Positions 8,593-17,489 of a stretch of 60,854 nucleotides of DNA are shown in pieces (the stretch's first letter is position 1; each line of letters opens with the position of its first letter). Source of the stretch: Flavobacterium gelidicaeli (GTDB taxonomy: Bacteria > Bacteroidota > Bacteroidia > Flavobacteriales > Flavobacteriaceae); assembly GCF_013294005.1 (NCBI RefSeq), contig NZ_JABSNK010000016.1, positions 1 through 60,854 on the forward strand. Direction: 5' to 3'. The notes beneath the pieces are model-generated. The model saw only the letters and a program-made list of their open reading frames with translations, had not been told where the DNA came from and did no database searches. A program made the position numbers and the translations under genes.

Positions 8593-9633
8593 TTGAACTT
8601 AAAGAAAATTATATCAATAGCAGCCGTTGTTCTTGTTACAGGACTAATTGTTTATGGCTTTGTATTAGTAAGACAAATTTTTTCAGTAAACACTAAATTT
8701 GCTGATAAAGAAGTTTTTGTACACATTCCTACAAATGCTACGTATGAGCAAGCTAAGGAAATTATTGCGCCTTATGTAGATAACATGGAACGATTTGAAA
8801 TGGTTGCTACCAAAAGAAATTATCCAGAGTCAGTTAAACCAGGTCGCTTTTTATTCACAAAAGGAATGAATAGTTATGAATTGGTTAAAAGTTTAAGAAC
8901 AAATGTTCCGGTTAAATTAGCGTTCAATAATCAAGAACGTTTAGAAAATCTTGCAGGTAGAGTAGGTTCACAAATTGAAGCAGATAGTGTTTCTTTATTG
9001 GCGAGTTTTAAAGATTCTATTTTCCTTCAAGAAAATGGTTTCAATGAAGACAACGTTTTTGTAATGTTTATTCCTAATACTTATGAGTTTTATTGGAATA
9101 CACCTGCTGAAAAGTTTAGAGATAAGATGATCAAAGAATACCGAAATTTCTGGAATAAAGAGCGTGTTGCTAAAGCAGAAAAACAAGGATTAAGTCCTGT
9201 TGAAGCAACAATTTTAGCCTCTATAGTTCATAAGGAGTCGGTTAAAAAAGATGAAAGACCTAGAATTGCAGGAGTCTACTTAAATCGTTTGCGATTAGGA
9301 ATGCCACTTCAAGCAGATCCTACAGTTATATTTGCCATTAAAAAGAGAGATAACGATTTTGACCAAATCATTAAGAGAGTTTTTTATAACGATTTAACTA
9401 TGTCGTCTCCATATAATACCTATGTAAACATTGGGCTTCCTCCGGGACCTATTGCTATGCCTGATATTACTGCACTTGAGGCAGTTTTAAATCCAGAGAA
9501 AAACGATTACATTTTTTTCTGTGCAAGTGTAGAGCGTTTTGGTTACCATGAGTTTGCTGCAACTTTGGCAGAACATAATGTTAACGCAAAGAAATACTCG
9601 GAGTGGATTAATAGTCAAGGAGTAAAAAGATAG
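8593..9633 (+). CDS. mltG: Endolytic transglycosylase MltG
   Basis: A 346-residue inner-membrane protein with one N-terminal membrane segment (about 7-29) and a periplasmic YceG domain. The catalytic Glu is at 215 in ASIVHKESVKKDE, and the LQADPTVIFAI and GLPPGPIAMP motifs are conserved. MltG cuts nascent glycan strands and is thought to set their length by ending polymerisation. The start is TTG at 8593, 10 bases after the preceding stop, because no in-frame ATG lies near the expected N-terminus. Its place next to dapF suits a peptidoglycan operon. Confidence 0.95.
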   Translation: MNLKKIISIAAVVLVTGLIVYGFVLVRQIFSVNTKFADKEVFVHIPTNATYEQAKEIIAPYVDNMERFEMVATKRNYPESVKPGRFLFTKGMNSYELVKSLRTNVPVKLAFNNQERLENLAGRVGSQIEADSVSLLASFKDSIFLQENGFNEDNVFVMFIPNTYEFYWNTPAEKFRDKMIKEYRNFWNKERVAKAEKQGLSPVEATILASIVHKESVKKDERPRIAGVYLNRLRLGMPLQADPTVIFAIKKRDNDFDQIIKRVFYNDLTMSSPYNTYVNIGLPPGPIAMPDITALEAVLNPEKNDYIFFCASVERFGYHEFAATLAEHNVNAKKYSEWINSQGVKR

Positions 9634-9635
9634 TT

Positions 9636-10553
9636 TTGAATTTAAAAGACAACCTGCTTTTTACATTTTTAATTTTATTTGTTTTCCAATTTTCCTCTGG
9701 ACAAAACGGATTGAATAGCTTTTTAACACCTGCTGACACCCTCAACCTGAAAAGGCAGAATAGAGTAGTGGTAGCCGAAGAGTTATTGGCTTCAGCCGCT
9801 TTAGTAGGATTGAACCAACTTTGGTATGCCGATTATGCTAGTTCTAAATTTCATTTTTTTAATGACAATGAGGAGTGGTTACAAATGGACAAAGCAGGTC
9901 ATGCTTATTCCTCTTATCAAATGGGACGTTTTAGCGCCGAAGCTTTAAAATGGAGTGGAGCTAGTCATAAAAAGCAATTGTACGGCGCTGGAGCAGGATT
10001 TGTTTTTTTAACAGCTGTTGAGGTAATGGACGGATTTTCCTCTGAATGGGGTTTCTCTGTTGGTGATGTTATTGCTAATGCTTCAGGAACTGCTTTATAT
10101 GTTTCACAAGAATTATTGTGGAAAGAACAACGTATCCAACCTAAATTCTCATTTCATAGAACACAATTTGCAAAATACCGACCTAATGTTTTAGGAAGTT
10201 CTTTTTCAGAAGAAATTTTGAAAGATTATAATGGACAAACTTATTGGCTTTCGGTTAATTTACATTCTTTTGCTAAAGATTCAAGAATACCCAAATGGTT
10301 GAATCTTGCAGTAGGATATGGAGCTGATGGAATGATAACCGGAAACGGTGAAAATTCTGACTTATTATTGCTCCCGAAAAGCGAAAAATACAGACAGTTT
10401 TACCTCAGTTTTGACCTAGACTTGACGAAAATCCCTACCAAATCCCATTTTTTGAAGACTTTTTTCTCTGTTTTTAATAGTTTAAAAATTCCAGCGCCTA
10501 CCCTAGAATACTCGGGTAATGAGGGATTTAGAGCGCACATTTTCTATTTTTAG
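9636..10553 (+). CDS. DUF2279 (YfiM-like) secreted protein
   Basis: A 305-residue protein starting at TTG 9636, two bases after the mltG stop, so translation may be coupled. A signal peptide covers about 1-22 (ending FSSGQ). The conserved block MDKAGHAYSSYQMGRF at about 88-103 and the later EVMDGFSSEWGFSVGDVIAN are typical of DUF2279, related to E. coli YfiM. The family's function is unknown; it is predicted to be in the periplasm or outer membrane. The last residues (GFRAHIFYF) would suit an outer-membrane C-terminus. It closes the dapF operon. Confidence 0.8.
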   Translation: MNLKDNLLFTFLILFVFQFSSGQNGLNSFLTPADTLNLKRQNRVVVAEELLASAALVGLNQLWYADYASSKFHFFNDNEEWLQMDKAGHAYSSYQMGRFSAEALKWSGASHKKQLYGAGAGFVFLTAVEVMDGFSSEWGFSVGDVIANASGTALYVSQELLWKEQRIQPKFSFHRTQFAKYRPNVLGSSFSEEILKDYNGQTYWLSVNLHSFAKDSRIPKWLNLAVGYGADGMITGNGENSDLLLLPKSEKYRQFYLSFDLDLTKIPTKSHFLKTFFSVFNSLKIPAPTLEYSGNEGFRAHIFYF

Positions 10554-10595
10554 ACAAGTTTAACAAGTTGATTTTCAGTATTATAAAAATTGTTG

Positions 10596-10603
10596 TATCT
10601 TTG
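10596..10603 (+). promoter_or_regulatory. Candidate -7 box for the lysozyme-like gene
   Basis: TATCTTTG matches TAnnTTTG, 47 bases before the ATG at 10651. A TTG at 10568-10570 lies 25 bases upstream, slightly far for a -33 element. Confidence 0.55.
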
Positions 10604-10650
10604 CCCGCAGAAATTTCATAACGGGACAGCGTTTTGAAGAAAAACAATTT

Positions 10651-11292
10651 ATGGTAAAGAAGTGGTATTTTTATGCAAGTTTAACTATTATTATAGCCTT
10701 TTTAAGTTCCGGTTTTAAGCCGCTTAAGTTAGACACAAATAAATGGTTTCTAGTAAAAAACACAGATGGAAAACAATACTTATATCCATCTTTAAAACAA
10801 GAAGATTATACCAATTTGAATTTCCCTTTTACTGGAAATTTATTTATTGGTTTTAAAGAAGCTTTAGGTTTCAAAGAGTCACAAGGGAGATATAGAATGA
10901 TTAATTCTCTTGGTTATTTAGGTAAATACCAGTTTGGAGTAGAAACTCTTAAAGCGGTTGGAATACGAGATAGCCTTATGTTCTTAAGAAGTCCTAAAAT
11001 TCAAGAAAGGGCATTTGTAGCACTTTTGTCGAAAAACAAAGCAATACTACAAGATGTTATAGAAAGATACAATGGTACTGTTGTTAATGGAATTTTAGTT
11101 ACAGAGTCTGGAATTTTAGCAGCAGCTCACTTAGGTGGCGCTGGATCTGTCAAAAAATATTTCAAGAATAACGGTAAAAAGTACATTAAGGATGCTTACG
11201 GAACTTCTATTAGGAGTTATATGAAAGCTTTTGGAGGGTATGATACTTCTTTTATCACTGCAAACATAAATGCAATGGTTAGTTTGAAGTAA
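10651..11292 (+). CDS. Secreted lysozyme-like (transglycosylase-fold) protein
   Basis: A 213-residue protein with an N-terminal hydrophobic signal (about 5-22). The block GFKESQGRYRMINSLGYLGK, with Glu76 after a hydrophobic helix, resembles the catalytic Glu region of lytic transglycosylase/lysozyme folds. The later GILAAAHLGGAGSVKKYF is a common companion motif. It probably acts on peptidoglycan in the periplasm. No LysM or other cell-wall-binding domain is present, unlike many relatives. It has its own -7 box and ends at a strong terminator shared with the convergent mutase gene. Fold assignment is reasonable; activity is inferred. Confidence 0.7.
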   Translation: MVKKWYFYASLTIIIAFLSSGFKPLKLDTNKWFLVKNTDGKQYLYPSLKQEDYTNLNFPFTGNLFIGFKEALGFKESQGRYRMINSLGYLGKYQFGVETLKAVGIRDSLMFLRSPKIQERAFVALLSKNKAILQDVIERYNGTVVNGILVTESGILAAAHLGGAGSVKKYFKNNGKKYIKDAYGTSIRSYMKAFGGYDTSFITANINAMVSLK

Positions 11293-11310
11293 TTAATAAA
11301 CAATAACAAT

Positions 11311-11348
11311 AAAAAAGCGGTTCAAATTAAATTTGGACCGCTTTTTTT
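11311..11348. terminator. Bidirectional terminator
   Basis: Stem of about 16 bp around AAAAAGCGG(T)TCAAAT ... ATTTGGACCGCTTTTT, with A-run and T-run flanks. It serves the lysozyme-like gene and the convergent mutase operon. Confidence 0.88.
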
Positions 11349-11375
11349 ATGCTTAAAAAGTATAGAAACTATTTT

Positions 11376-13505
11376 CTAGTCAATTAAGATTTCTAAAATT
11401 TTGATAGCTGCTTCGCTAATTTTAGTTCCTGGACCAAATACGGCTACTGCTCCAGCATCAAATAGATATTGGTAATCTTGTGCAGGTATAACACCACCTA
11501 CAACCACCATAATGTCTTCACGACCGTATTTTTTTAATTCTTCAATAACTTGAGGAACTAACGTTTTATGTCCCGCAGCAAGTGAGGATACACCTAGAAT
11601 GTGTACGTCGTTTTCTACTGCTTGTTTAGCAGCTTCGGCAGGAGTTTGAAACAATGGGCCTATATCTACATCAAATCCTACATCAGCATAACCAGTTGCT
11701 ACTACTTTTGCACCACGATCGTGACCGTCTTGACCCATTTTTGCAATCATGATTCTAGGACGGCGCCCTTCCTGCTTTGCAAATTTATCTGCTAATTTTT
11801 TTGCTTCTTCAAAACTTTTATCGTCTTTTATTTCTTTACTATACACACCGCTAAAAGATTTAATTTGTGCTTTATACCTACCAAAAACAGTTTCTAAAGC
11901 GTCACTGATCTCTCCAAGAGTTGTTCTATAACGAGCAGCTTCTACGGCAAGCTCCAGTAAATTACCTTCTCCTGTTTTAGCACAAAGAATTAATTTTTGT
12001 AACGACTCTTGTACTTTTGCGTTGTCTCGAGTTGCTTTTATATGGTCTAATTGCTCCAATTGTTGTTTACGAACCATTTGGTTGTCCACATCTAATATTT
12101 GCAAAGGATCTTCTTTTTCTAAACGATATTGATTTACACCTACAATAATATCTTGTCCGCTATCAATACGTGCTTGTTTTCTAGCCGCGGCTTCTTCAAT
12201 TCTTAATTTTGGAATTCCAGCCTCAATAGCTTTGGTCATTCCGCCTAGTTCTTCTACTTCTTCAATTAATTTGAAAGCACTTTCAGCAATTTCATTAGTC
12301 AAGGTTTCAACATAATAACTTCCAGCCCAAGGATCTACAGTTTTAGTGATTTTAGTTTCTTCTTGAAGAAATATTTGTGTGTTTCTAGCAATTCGAGCCG
12401 AAAAATCAGTTGGAAGGGCAATTGCTTCATCTAATGCATTGGTATGCAAAGATTGTGTTCCACCAAAAGCTGCCGCAGTAGCTTCAATACAAGTACGTGC
12501 TACGTTGTTAAAAGGGTCTTGTTCGGTTAAACTCCAACCACTTGTTTGACAATGTGTTCTTAAGGCTAATGATTTTTCGTCTTTAGGATTAAATTGTTTA
12601 ACTAATTTTGCCCAGATCATTCTTCCCGCACGCATTTTAGCAATTTCCATAAAATGATTCATTCCGATGGCCCAGAAAAAAGAAAGGCGTGGAGCAAAAT
12701 CATCAATTCCCATTCCAGTTGCTAAACCAGTTTTTATGTATTCTAGTCCGTCAGCTAATGTGTAGGCTAATTCAATATCTGCTGTAGCACCTGCTTCTTG
12801 CATGTGGTAGCCAGAAATAGAAATGGAATTGAACTTTGGCATTTTTTTACTGGTATATTCAAAAATATCAGCAATTATTTTCATCGAAGGCGTAGGAGGA
12901 TAGATATAGGTGTTGCGCACCATAAACTCTTTCAAAATGTCATTTTGAATTGTTCCTGAAAGTAATTCGGCTTTTACGCCTTGTTCCTCTGCAGCTACAA
13001 TATAGAAAGCCATGATAGGTAATACTGCACCATTCATAGTCATAGAAACCGACATTTGATCTAACGGAATCTGGTCAAAAAGCACTTTCATATCTTCAAC
13101 AGAGTCGATTGCTACTCCTGCTTTTCCAACATCGCCTACTACACGTTCGTGATCAGAATCATATCCGCGGTGGGTAGGTAAATCAAACGCAATTGACAAT
13201 CCTTTTTGTCCAGCAGCTAAGTTTCGTCTGTAAAAAGCATTGCTTTCTTCGGCAGTTGAGAAACCAGCATATTGACGTATTGTCCATGGTCTGCGAACAT
13301 ACATTGTCGTGTAAGGACCACGTAAATTAGGTGCAAAACCAGCGCCAAAATCAAGATGCGTTAAGTTTTCGATATCCTTTTCAGAATAAGTTTCTTTAAG
13401 TTCAATGTTTTCAGCAGTAAAGAATTCTTCGGTCTTTTCTATTCCGCTTTCAGAAGCCGTTTTGCTACTTTCTAATTGAATATGTTTGAGGTCATTTCGT
13501 ATCAT
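11376..13505 (-). CDS. mutB: Methylmalonyl-CoA mutase, large (B12-binding) subunit
   Basis: A 709-residue adenosylcobalamin enzyme subunit that interconverts (R)-methylmalonyl-CoA and succinyl-CoA. The N-terminal barrel (to about 510) contains GPYTTMYVRRPWTIRQYAGF and the TAAAFGGTQSLHTNALDEA region. The C-terminal domain (about 575-709) has the cobalt-ligand motif DGHDRGA with His595, then the GGVIPAQDY loop. It lies 56 bases after the small subunit on the same strand, so the two form the usual heterodimer. Its G-protein chaperone MeaB is encoded in this window at 57801-58886. Likely roles are propionate use or the succinate-propionate pathway. Confidence 0.97.
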   Translation of the reverse strand: MIRNDLKHIQLESSKTASESGIEKTEEFFTAENIELKETYSEKDIENLTHLDFGAGFAPNLRGPYTTMYVRRPWTIRQYAGFSTAEESNAFYRRNLAAGQKGLSIAFDLPTHRGYDSDHERVVGDVGKAGVAIDSVEDMKVLFDQIPLDQMSVSMTMNGAVLPIMAFYIVAAEEQGVKAELLSGTIQNDILKEFMVRNTYIYPPTPSMKIIADIFEYTSKKMPKFNSISISGYHMQEAGATADIELAYTLADGLEYIKTGLATGMGIDDFAPRLSFFWAIGMNHFMEIAKMRAGRMIWAKLVKQFNPKDEKSLALRTHCQTSGWSLTEQDPFNNVARTCIEATAAAFGGTQSLHTNALDEAIALPTDFSARIARNTQIFLQEETKITKTVDPWAGSYYVETLTNEIAESAFKLIEEVEELGGMTKAIEAGIPKLRIEEAAARKQARIDSGQDIIVGVNQYRLEKEDPLQILDVDNQMVRKQQLEQLDHIKATRDNAKVQESLQKLILCAKTGEGNLLELAVEAARYRTTLGEISDALETVFGRYKAQIKSFSGVYSKEIKDDKSFEEAKKLADKFAKQEGRRPRIMIAKMGQDGHDRGAKVVATGYADVGFDVDIGPLFQTPAEAAKQAVENDVHILGVSSLAAGHKTLVPQVIEELKKYGREDIMVVVGGVIPAQDYQYLFDAGAVAVFGPGTKISEAAIKILEILID

Positions 13506-13561
13506 TTGAGATCTTAATTTGCACTGTTTGTAATCGCTATTTGCTTTTTAGGACTGCTAAT

Positions 13562-14926
13562 TTATTCTGCTGCTAATCGTTCCTGCTCTAATTTTTGGGC
13601 TAATCTTTTTTCGATTATCGGAGTAATTAAAGTTTTTCTAGGATTTATTTTGACAAAAGGGAAAAGCTCTAGATCTTGTTTCATTCGGTCGTCTTTATTA
13701 GGATATTTGTTGGTTCCTAGTAAAACTTCTTTTCCAGAATCAAAGAGTTCTTGTTCCTTGTCTGCGCTTTCTTGAATTTTTCTTTTGATAATTCCTTCGT
13801 TCAGTTGCTTTAAGAAACCACCATTTGCTTCGATATCCTTAAATAAAGCCAAGGCTTTTTCTGCTAATTGATTGGTAAGCGTTTCTATGTAGTAGCTTCC
13901 ATCAGCAGGATTGTTTACTTTGTCAAAATAACTTTCTTTTTTTAGAATCAATAATTGATTTCGTGCTATACGATCACCAAATTCATTGTCTTTATGATAC
14001 AAAGAATCATAAGGTAGATTAGCAATGGTATCAGCGCCACCAAGTATTGCCGACATACATTCGGTAGTGGTGCGTAACATGTTTACATTATAATCATACA
14101 ATGTTTTGTTGCGTTTTGTAGGGATTACGAGTAAATGACAATCTAAATCATGATTGTACTCTTTTGCAATAAGCTTAAACAAAACTCTAATTGCGCGCAA
14201 TTTTGCGATTTCAAAAAAGTAATTTGTTCCCACAGCTACTTTAAGTACAATTTTTTGATTTATAATAGGGATTCTATTAAAATATTCATTGGTATGTGCG
14301 AGTGCGTAGGCAATTTGCTGTACCATGTTTGCACCAGCATTTTGATACAAACTTGCATTGACGCTAATAATAGCATTTTTAGTAACGGTGTTTGCTAATA
14401 GGTTTAGGGAATCAAAATTAGTTTTTTCGTTTGTAGTAAACCAGTTTCCATCTTTGGCTAACTGACCTATAGGATCTATATTATAATAAAAGTTTCCTTT
14501 TTTTTGTAATGCAACAGCATCAATTCTTTTAACGAAATCGATTGAGAAAAAGCTCATGTTGAAATAAACGGGAACGTTTTCAAGAGGTAGTTTTTCTAGC
14601 AATTTTTCTACTGCTAGAGTTGCATCCTCAATAGTAAATCGCAAACTTTCGGCACCACGGTTTAAGGCATCTAAGGCTCTTTCAACTGATTTTTCTATAT
14701 CGTAAACAAAAATATTTTGACATATTTTAAACGCAGTCGCTCTAGTACCTACTGCTAGTCTTTTTGAAAATTCATCTTTATGATAAAATGGTTTTACCTT
14801 GATGTCTTCGGGTGAATTCCATATTAAGGTTTCGTTGTAATCAGCTCCTTTTAATTCAAACTGGATTTTTTGTTTCCATTGTTTGGATGAAACGGCGTCA
14901 AAATCTTCGAATTGATTAGTTGTCAT
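13562..14926 (-). CDS. mutA: Methylmalonyl-CoA mutase, small subunit
   Basis: A 454-residue protein matching only the barrel part of the mutase. It has the family's opening (FEDFDAVSSKQWKQKIQFEL) and the MSAILGGADTIANLPYD block that parallels the AAAFGGTQSLHTNALDEA block of the large subunit. It has no B12-binding domain and no DxHxxG motif, as expected for the non-catalytic subunit, though it is shorter than actinobacterial MutA (over 600 residues). It is followed by mutB and preceded at 28 bases by the DivIC-like gene, so all three may share a transcript. Function is secure from pairing with mutB. Confidence 0.93.
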   Translation of the reverse strand: MTTNQFEDFDAVSSKQWKQKIQFELKGADYNETLIWNSPEDIKVKPFYHKDEFSKRLAVGTRATAFKICQNIFVYDIEKSVERALDALNRGAESLRFTIEDATLAVEKLLEKLPLENVPVYFNMSFFSIDFVKRIDAVALQKKGNFYYNIDPIGQLAKDGNWFTTNEKTNFDSLNLLANTVTKNAIISVNASLYQNAGANMVQQIAYALAHTNEYFNRIPIINQKIVLKVAVGTNYFFEIAKLRAIRVLFKLIAKEYNHDLDCHLLVIPTKRNKTLYDYNVNMLRTTTECMSAILGGADTIANLPYDSLYHKDNEFGDRIARNQLLILKKESYFDKVNNPADGSYYIETLTNQLAEKALALFKDIEANGGFLKQLNEGIIKRKIQESADKEQELFDSGKEVLLGTNKYPNKDDRMKQDLELFPFVKINPRKTLITPIIEKRLAQKLEQERLAAE

Positions 14927-14954
14927 TGTCGTTGTTATTTAAGAAATTCTAGAT

Positions 14955-15284
14955 TTACTGGCTATTTTTTTCGATGCTGTCGCTTTCAAACTCTATGATG
15001 TAGATGTCTTCGTTTTCTTTTTTCATAAAGTATTTTTCACGCGCATACTTTTCTATTTGTTCAGGGTTTCTAAGCTCTTTTATTTGCTCTTCATCCTTGT
15101 AGATTTCTTCTTCGTAATAGGTTTTATTGTCTTCAAGTTCGCTTATTTGATTGTCTAAAAAGCGGTGATCAAAATAGGAGTAGTTGTCTAGAAAAACCAT
15201 CCAACCTGAAAAAAAAAGCAATACCCAAATGTACTTGTTGCTTATGAATTTAAACCAAGGTTTGTTTTTATACGATTTTTTCAT
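14955..15284 (-). CDS. FtsB/DivIC-like septum formation initiator
   Basis: A 109-residue bitopic protein: short basic N-terminus, one membrane segment (about 17-36), then a coiled coil (about 42-80) and the motif RNPEQIEKYAREKYFM, which is the FtsB/DivIC signature near the C-terminus. Such proteins join FtsL and FtsQ in the cell-division complex at the septum. The gene lies 28 bases upstream of mutA, a pairing seen in flavobacteria as I recall. Repeat copy C ends only 15 bases before its ATG, so its leader must lie inside or beyond that repeat. Confidence 0.88.
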   Translation of the reverse strand: MKKSYKNKPWFKFISNKYIWVLLFFSGWMVFLDNYSYFDHRFLDNQISELEDNKTYYEEEIYKDEEQIKELRNPEQIEKYAREKYFMKKENEDIYIIEFESDSIEKNSQ

Positions 15285-15299
15285 TTGGTTTGTTGTTTT

Positions 15300-15368
15300 A
15301 GCCCTGATGGGAACGGCATCCTTACATACCAGTGTTTGGTATGTAAGATACAGTGTACAGCAGGAAAT
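15300..15368 (+). repeat. Dispersed palindromic repeat, copy C
   Basis: Contains the full left end AGCCCTGATGG, then CGGCATCC, a perfect 11-bp hairpin CTTACATACCA/TGGTATGTAAG with a short loop, then AAGATACAG and ACAGCAGG. It lies between udk and the DivIC-like gene, both on the minus strand, and is directly upstream of the latter's start. Its hairpin arms differ from those of the other copies but still pair. Confidence 0.9.
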
Positions 15369-15435
15369 AGCTCTAAATCAGTATTGTTGTTAATTTTATA
15401 TCAATAAATTATGCTGTGATAAATTTACAATAAAA

Positions 15436-16044
15436 TTATAGAATTCTTTGATTAATTACTGCACGAACTACGTCAATTGCTACGGTGTTGTACTTGTCAT
15501 TAGGGATAATGATGTCAGCAAAGGCTTTTGTAGGCTCAATAAATTGCTGGTGCATTGGTTTTAAGGTGTTTTGGTAGCGGTTTAAGACTTCGTCCATATC
15601 GCGACCGCGCTCTGCAATGTCTCTTTTTAAACGTCGGATTAATCTTTCGTCTGAGTCAGCGTGAACATAAATTTTCACGTCAAATAAATCTCTTAATTCA
15701 GGATTAGCCAAAATTAAAATACCCTCAACAATCATTACTTTTCGTGGGTGTGTAGTGATAGTGTCTTCGGTTCTATTGTGTGTTACAAACGAGTAAACGG
15801 GTTGATGAATTGTTTTTTCGGCTTTTAATTCTTTCAAATGCGAAACTAAAAGTTCGAAATCTATGGCGCGAGGATGATCAAAGTTGATTAACGCACGTTC
15901 GTCAAAGCTCAAATTATGGTTTTCCTTATAATAAGAATCTTGCGAAATAATACCTACTTCAGCTACTGGTAGTTCATTCATAATTTGATGAACTACAGTT
16001 GTTTTTCCACTTCCTGTTCCTCCGGCAATTCCTATAATTAGCAT
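15436..16044 (-). CDS. udk: Uridine kinase
   Basis: A 202-residue P-loop kinase that phosphorylates uridine and cytidine with ATP or GTP in pyrimidine salvage. The Walker A motif GIAGGTGSGKTT is at about 5-16. SQDSYYKENHNLSFDERALINFDHP and the RRLKRDIAERGRDMDEVLNRY lid region are characteristic of Udk. Length is near the E. coli enzyme (213). A -7 box (TATTTTTG) lies 30 bases upstream on the minus strand. The downstream DivIC-like gene is 151 bases away, separated by repeat copy C, so it may or may not be co-transcribed. Confidence 0.96.
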   Translation of the reverse strand: MLIIGIAGGTGSGKTTVVHQIMNELPVAEVGIISQDSYYKENHNLSFDERALINFDHPRAIDFELLVSHLKELKAEKTIHQPVYSFVTHNRTEDTITTHPRKVMIVEGILILANPELRDLFDVKIYVHADSDERLIRRLKRDIAERGRDMDEVLNRYQNTLKPMHQQFIEPTKAFADIIIPNDKYNTVAIDVVRAVINQRIL

Positions 16045-16073
16045 AAAATAATTGAGTTATATTTGTTTTGCTG

Positions 16074-16081
16074 CAAAAATA
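16074..16081 (-). promoter_or_regulatory. Candidate -7 box of udk
   Basis: Minus strand TATTTTTG matches TAnnTTTG. A minus-strand TTTG at 16096-16099 lies 14 bases further, rather close for a -33 element. Confidence 0.5.
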
Positions 16082-16267
16082 ACAATTTATCAGTTCAAAA
16101 TAGGGAATTGCTAAATTAGAATTGCTAATTAATCTATATTTTATAGATCAAGATGTTTTTGTTGAAAATCATTGCTAATTTGTAGTAAAAATAGGCTGTA
16201 GTCAATTAAGAAATAGTATTAGAGAAATCTTTTTTTTTGTTTTATATTATTGGAGAATATAGCGTAT

Positions 16268-16297
16268 AAAAAAAGCGTGCTAAAAGTGTAGCACGCT
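16268..16297 (-). terminator. Terminator of the SDR gene
   Basis: Stem AGCGTGCT/AGCACGCT (16274-16281/16290-16297) followed by a minus-strand T-run (16268-16273), 28 bases past the stop. Confidence 0.85.
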
Positions 16298-16324
16298 ATT
16301 TTGTAAAAAGAACTCCAATGGTCT

Positions 16325-17206
16325 CTATTTATTTTTTTTTGCTTTTATCATCATTTCTAGTTGATCCCAAATTTCTTCAGGAATTGCTTCAAGCATATTA
16401 AATTGTCCAGCACCTTTAAGCCATTCGCCACCATCTATTACTACAACTTCTCCATTTACATAAGCAGAAAAATCAGAAACGAGATAGGCTGCTAAATTTG
16501 CTAATTCTTGGTGGTCACCTACACGTTGCAAGGGCACTTTTTTGGCCATGTCAAATTTTTCGGCAAGGTCTCCAGGTAGTAATCTATCCCATGCGCCTTT
16601 AGTTGGGAAAGGGCCTGGTGCAATTGCGTTTGTACGGATACCGTATTTAGCCCATTCTACTGCTAAACTGCGTGTCATAGCAAGTACTCCCGCTTTTGCA
16701 GTAGCGCTGGGAACAACATAAGCTGATCCTGTCCAAGCATACGTTGTTACAATATTTAAAACCGTAGCGGAAGTTTGTTTAGTGTCTATCCAGTGTTTAC
16801 CAAAAGCCAAAGTACAGTTTTTAGTTCCTTTTAAAACAATATCAATAACGGTATCAAAGGCATTTGCTGATAATCTTTCGGTAGGTGAAATGAAATTTCC
16901 AGCAGCATTATTCAATAATACATCTACTTTTCCAAAAGTTTTTAATACCTCTTGCAACATGTTTTCTACTTGATCATAATGACGCACATCACATTGTAAT
17001 GGTAAGCATTTTCCGCCCGTATCAGTTTCAAGTTCTGCAGCTGTGTTTTTTAATTTCTCTAAATCTCTAGAAGTAATGGCTACGTTTGCACCAAGTTCTA
17101 AGAAGTATTGGGTCATTGCTTTGCCTAATCCACTTCCACCGCCTGTAACTACAATTACTTTTCCTTTAAGGGCGTCGTCGCGTAACATTTTATCAGTATA
17201 ATTCAT
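16325..17206 (-). CDS. SDR oxidoreductase, 2,4-dienoyl-CoA-reductase-like
   Basis: A 293-residue short-chain dehydrogenase. The NAD(P)-binding motif VTGGGSGLGKAM is at about 20-31 and NNAAGNF follows. The active-site region reads PSATAKAGVLAMTRSLAVEW: the usual Tyr of YxxxK is replaced by Ser, as in 2,4-dienoyl-CoA reductases (DECR type). The GPFPTKGAWDRLLP loop also fits that group. It probably reduces 2,4-dienoyl-CoA during unsaturated fatty-acid oxidation. It is monocistronic, with a clear terminator. An alternative is another enoyl-CoA-acting SDR; the residue swap makes FabG unlikely. Confidence 0.85.
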   Translation of the reverse strand: MNYTDKMLRDDALKGKVIVVTGGGSGLGKAMTQYFLELGANVAITSRDLEKLKNTAAELETDTGGKCLPLQCDVRHYDQVENMLQEVLKTFGKVDVLLNNAAGNFISPTERLSANAFDTVIDIVLKGTKNCTLAFGKHWIDTKQTSATVLNIVTTYAWTGSAYVVPSATAKAGVLAMTRSLAVEWAKYGIRTNAIAPGPFPTKGAWDRLLPGDLAEKFDMAKKVPLQRVGDHQELANLAAYLVSDFSAYVNGEVVVIDGGEWLKGAGQFNMLEAIPEEIWDQLEMMIKAKKNK

Positions 17207-17336
17207 AGTCTATAGTTTTTTATAGTAAATATAGTGAAATGTTTTAATATGCACGCATAGTAAATATATCCTATTTTGCGTCTATTTTATAGCTTTGTAG
17301 GAAGGTTATTGGGATCAGTATTGATGATTTAGGTAT

Positions 17337-17383
17337 AAAAAATCCAATTTATAATAAAGCGATTGCTTTAAAATAAATTGGAT
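17337..17383 (-). terminator. Probable terminator of the RsmI-like gene
   Basis: Stem ATCCAATTTAT/ATAAATTGGAT (17342-17352/17373-17383) with an inner TAAAGC/GCTTTA pairing and a minus-strand T-run at 17337-17341. It is about 107 bases past the stop at 17490. Confidence 0.65.
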
Positions 17384-17489
17384 AGCTATGTGAAGTAAAA
17401 GATACTGTATTTGTTTTAGGTCTATTGTAACTGTTATTCAGAATATGAAATTTTAATCCCTTTTTTGGTTAAACCAAATATAAAAAAAA

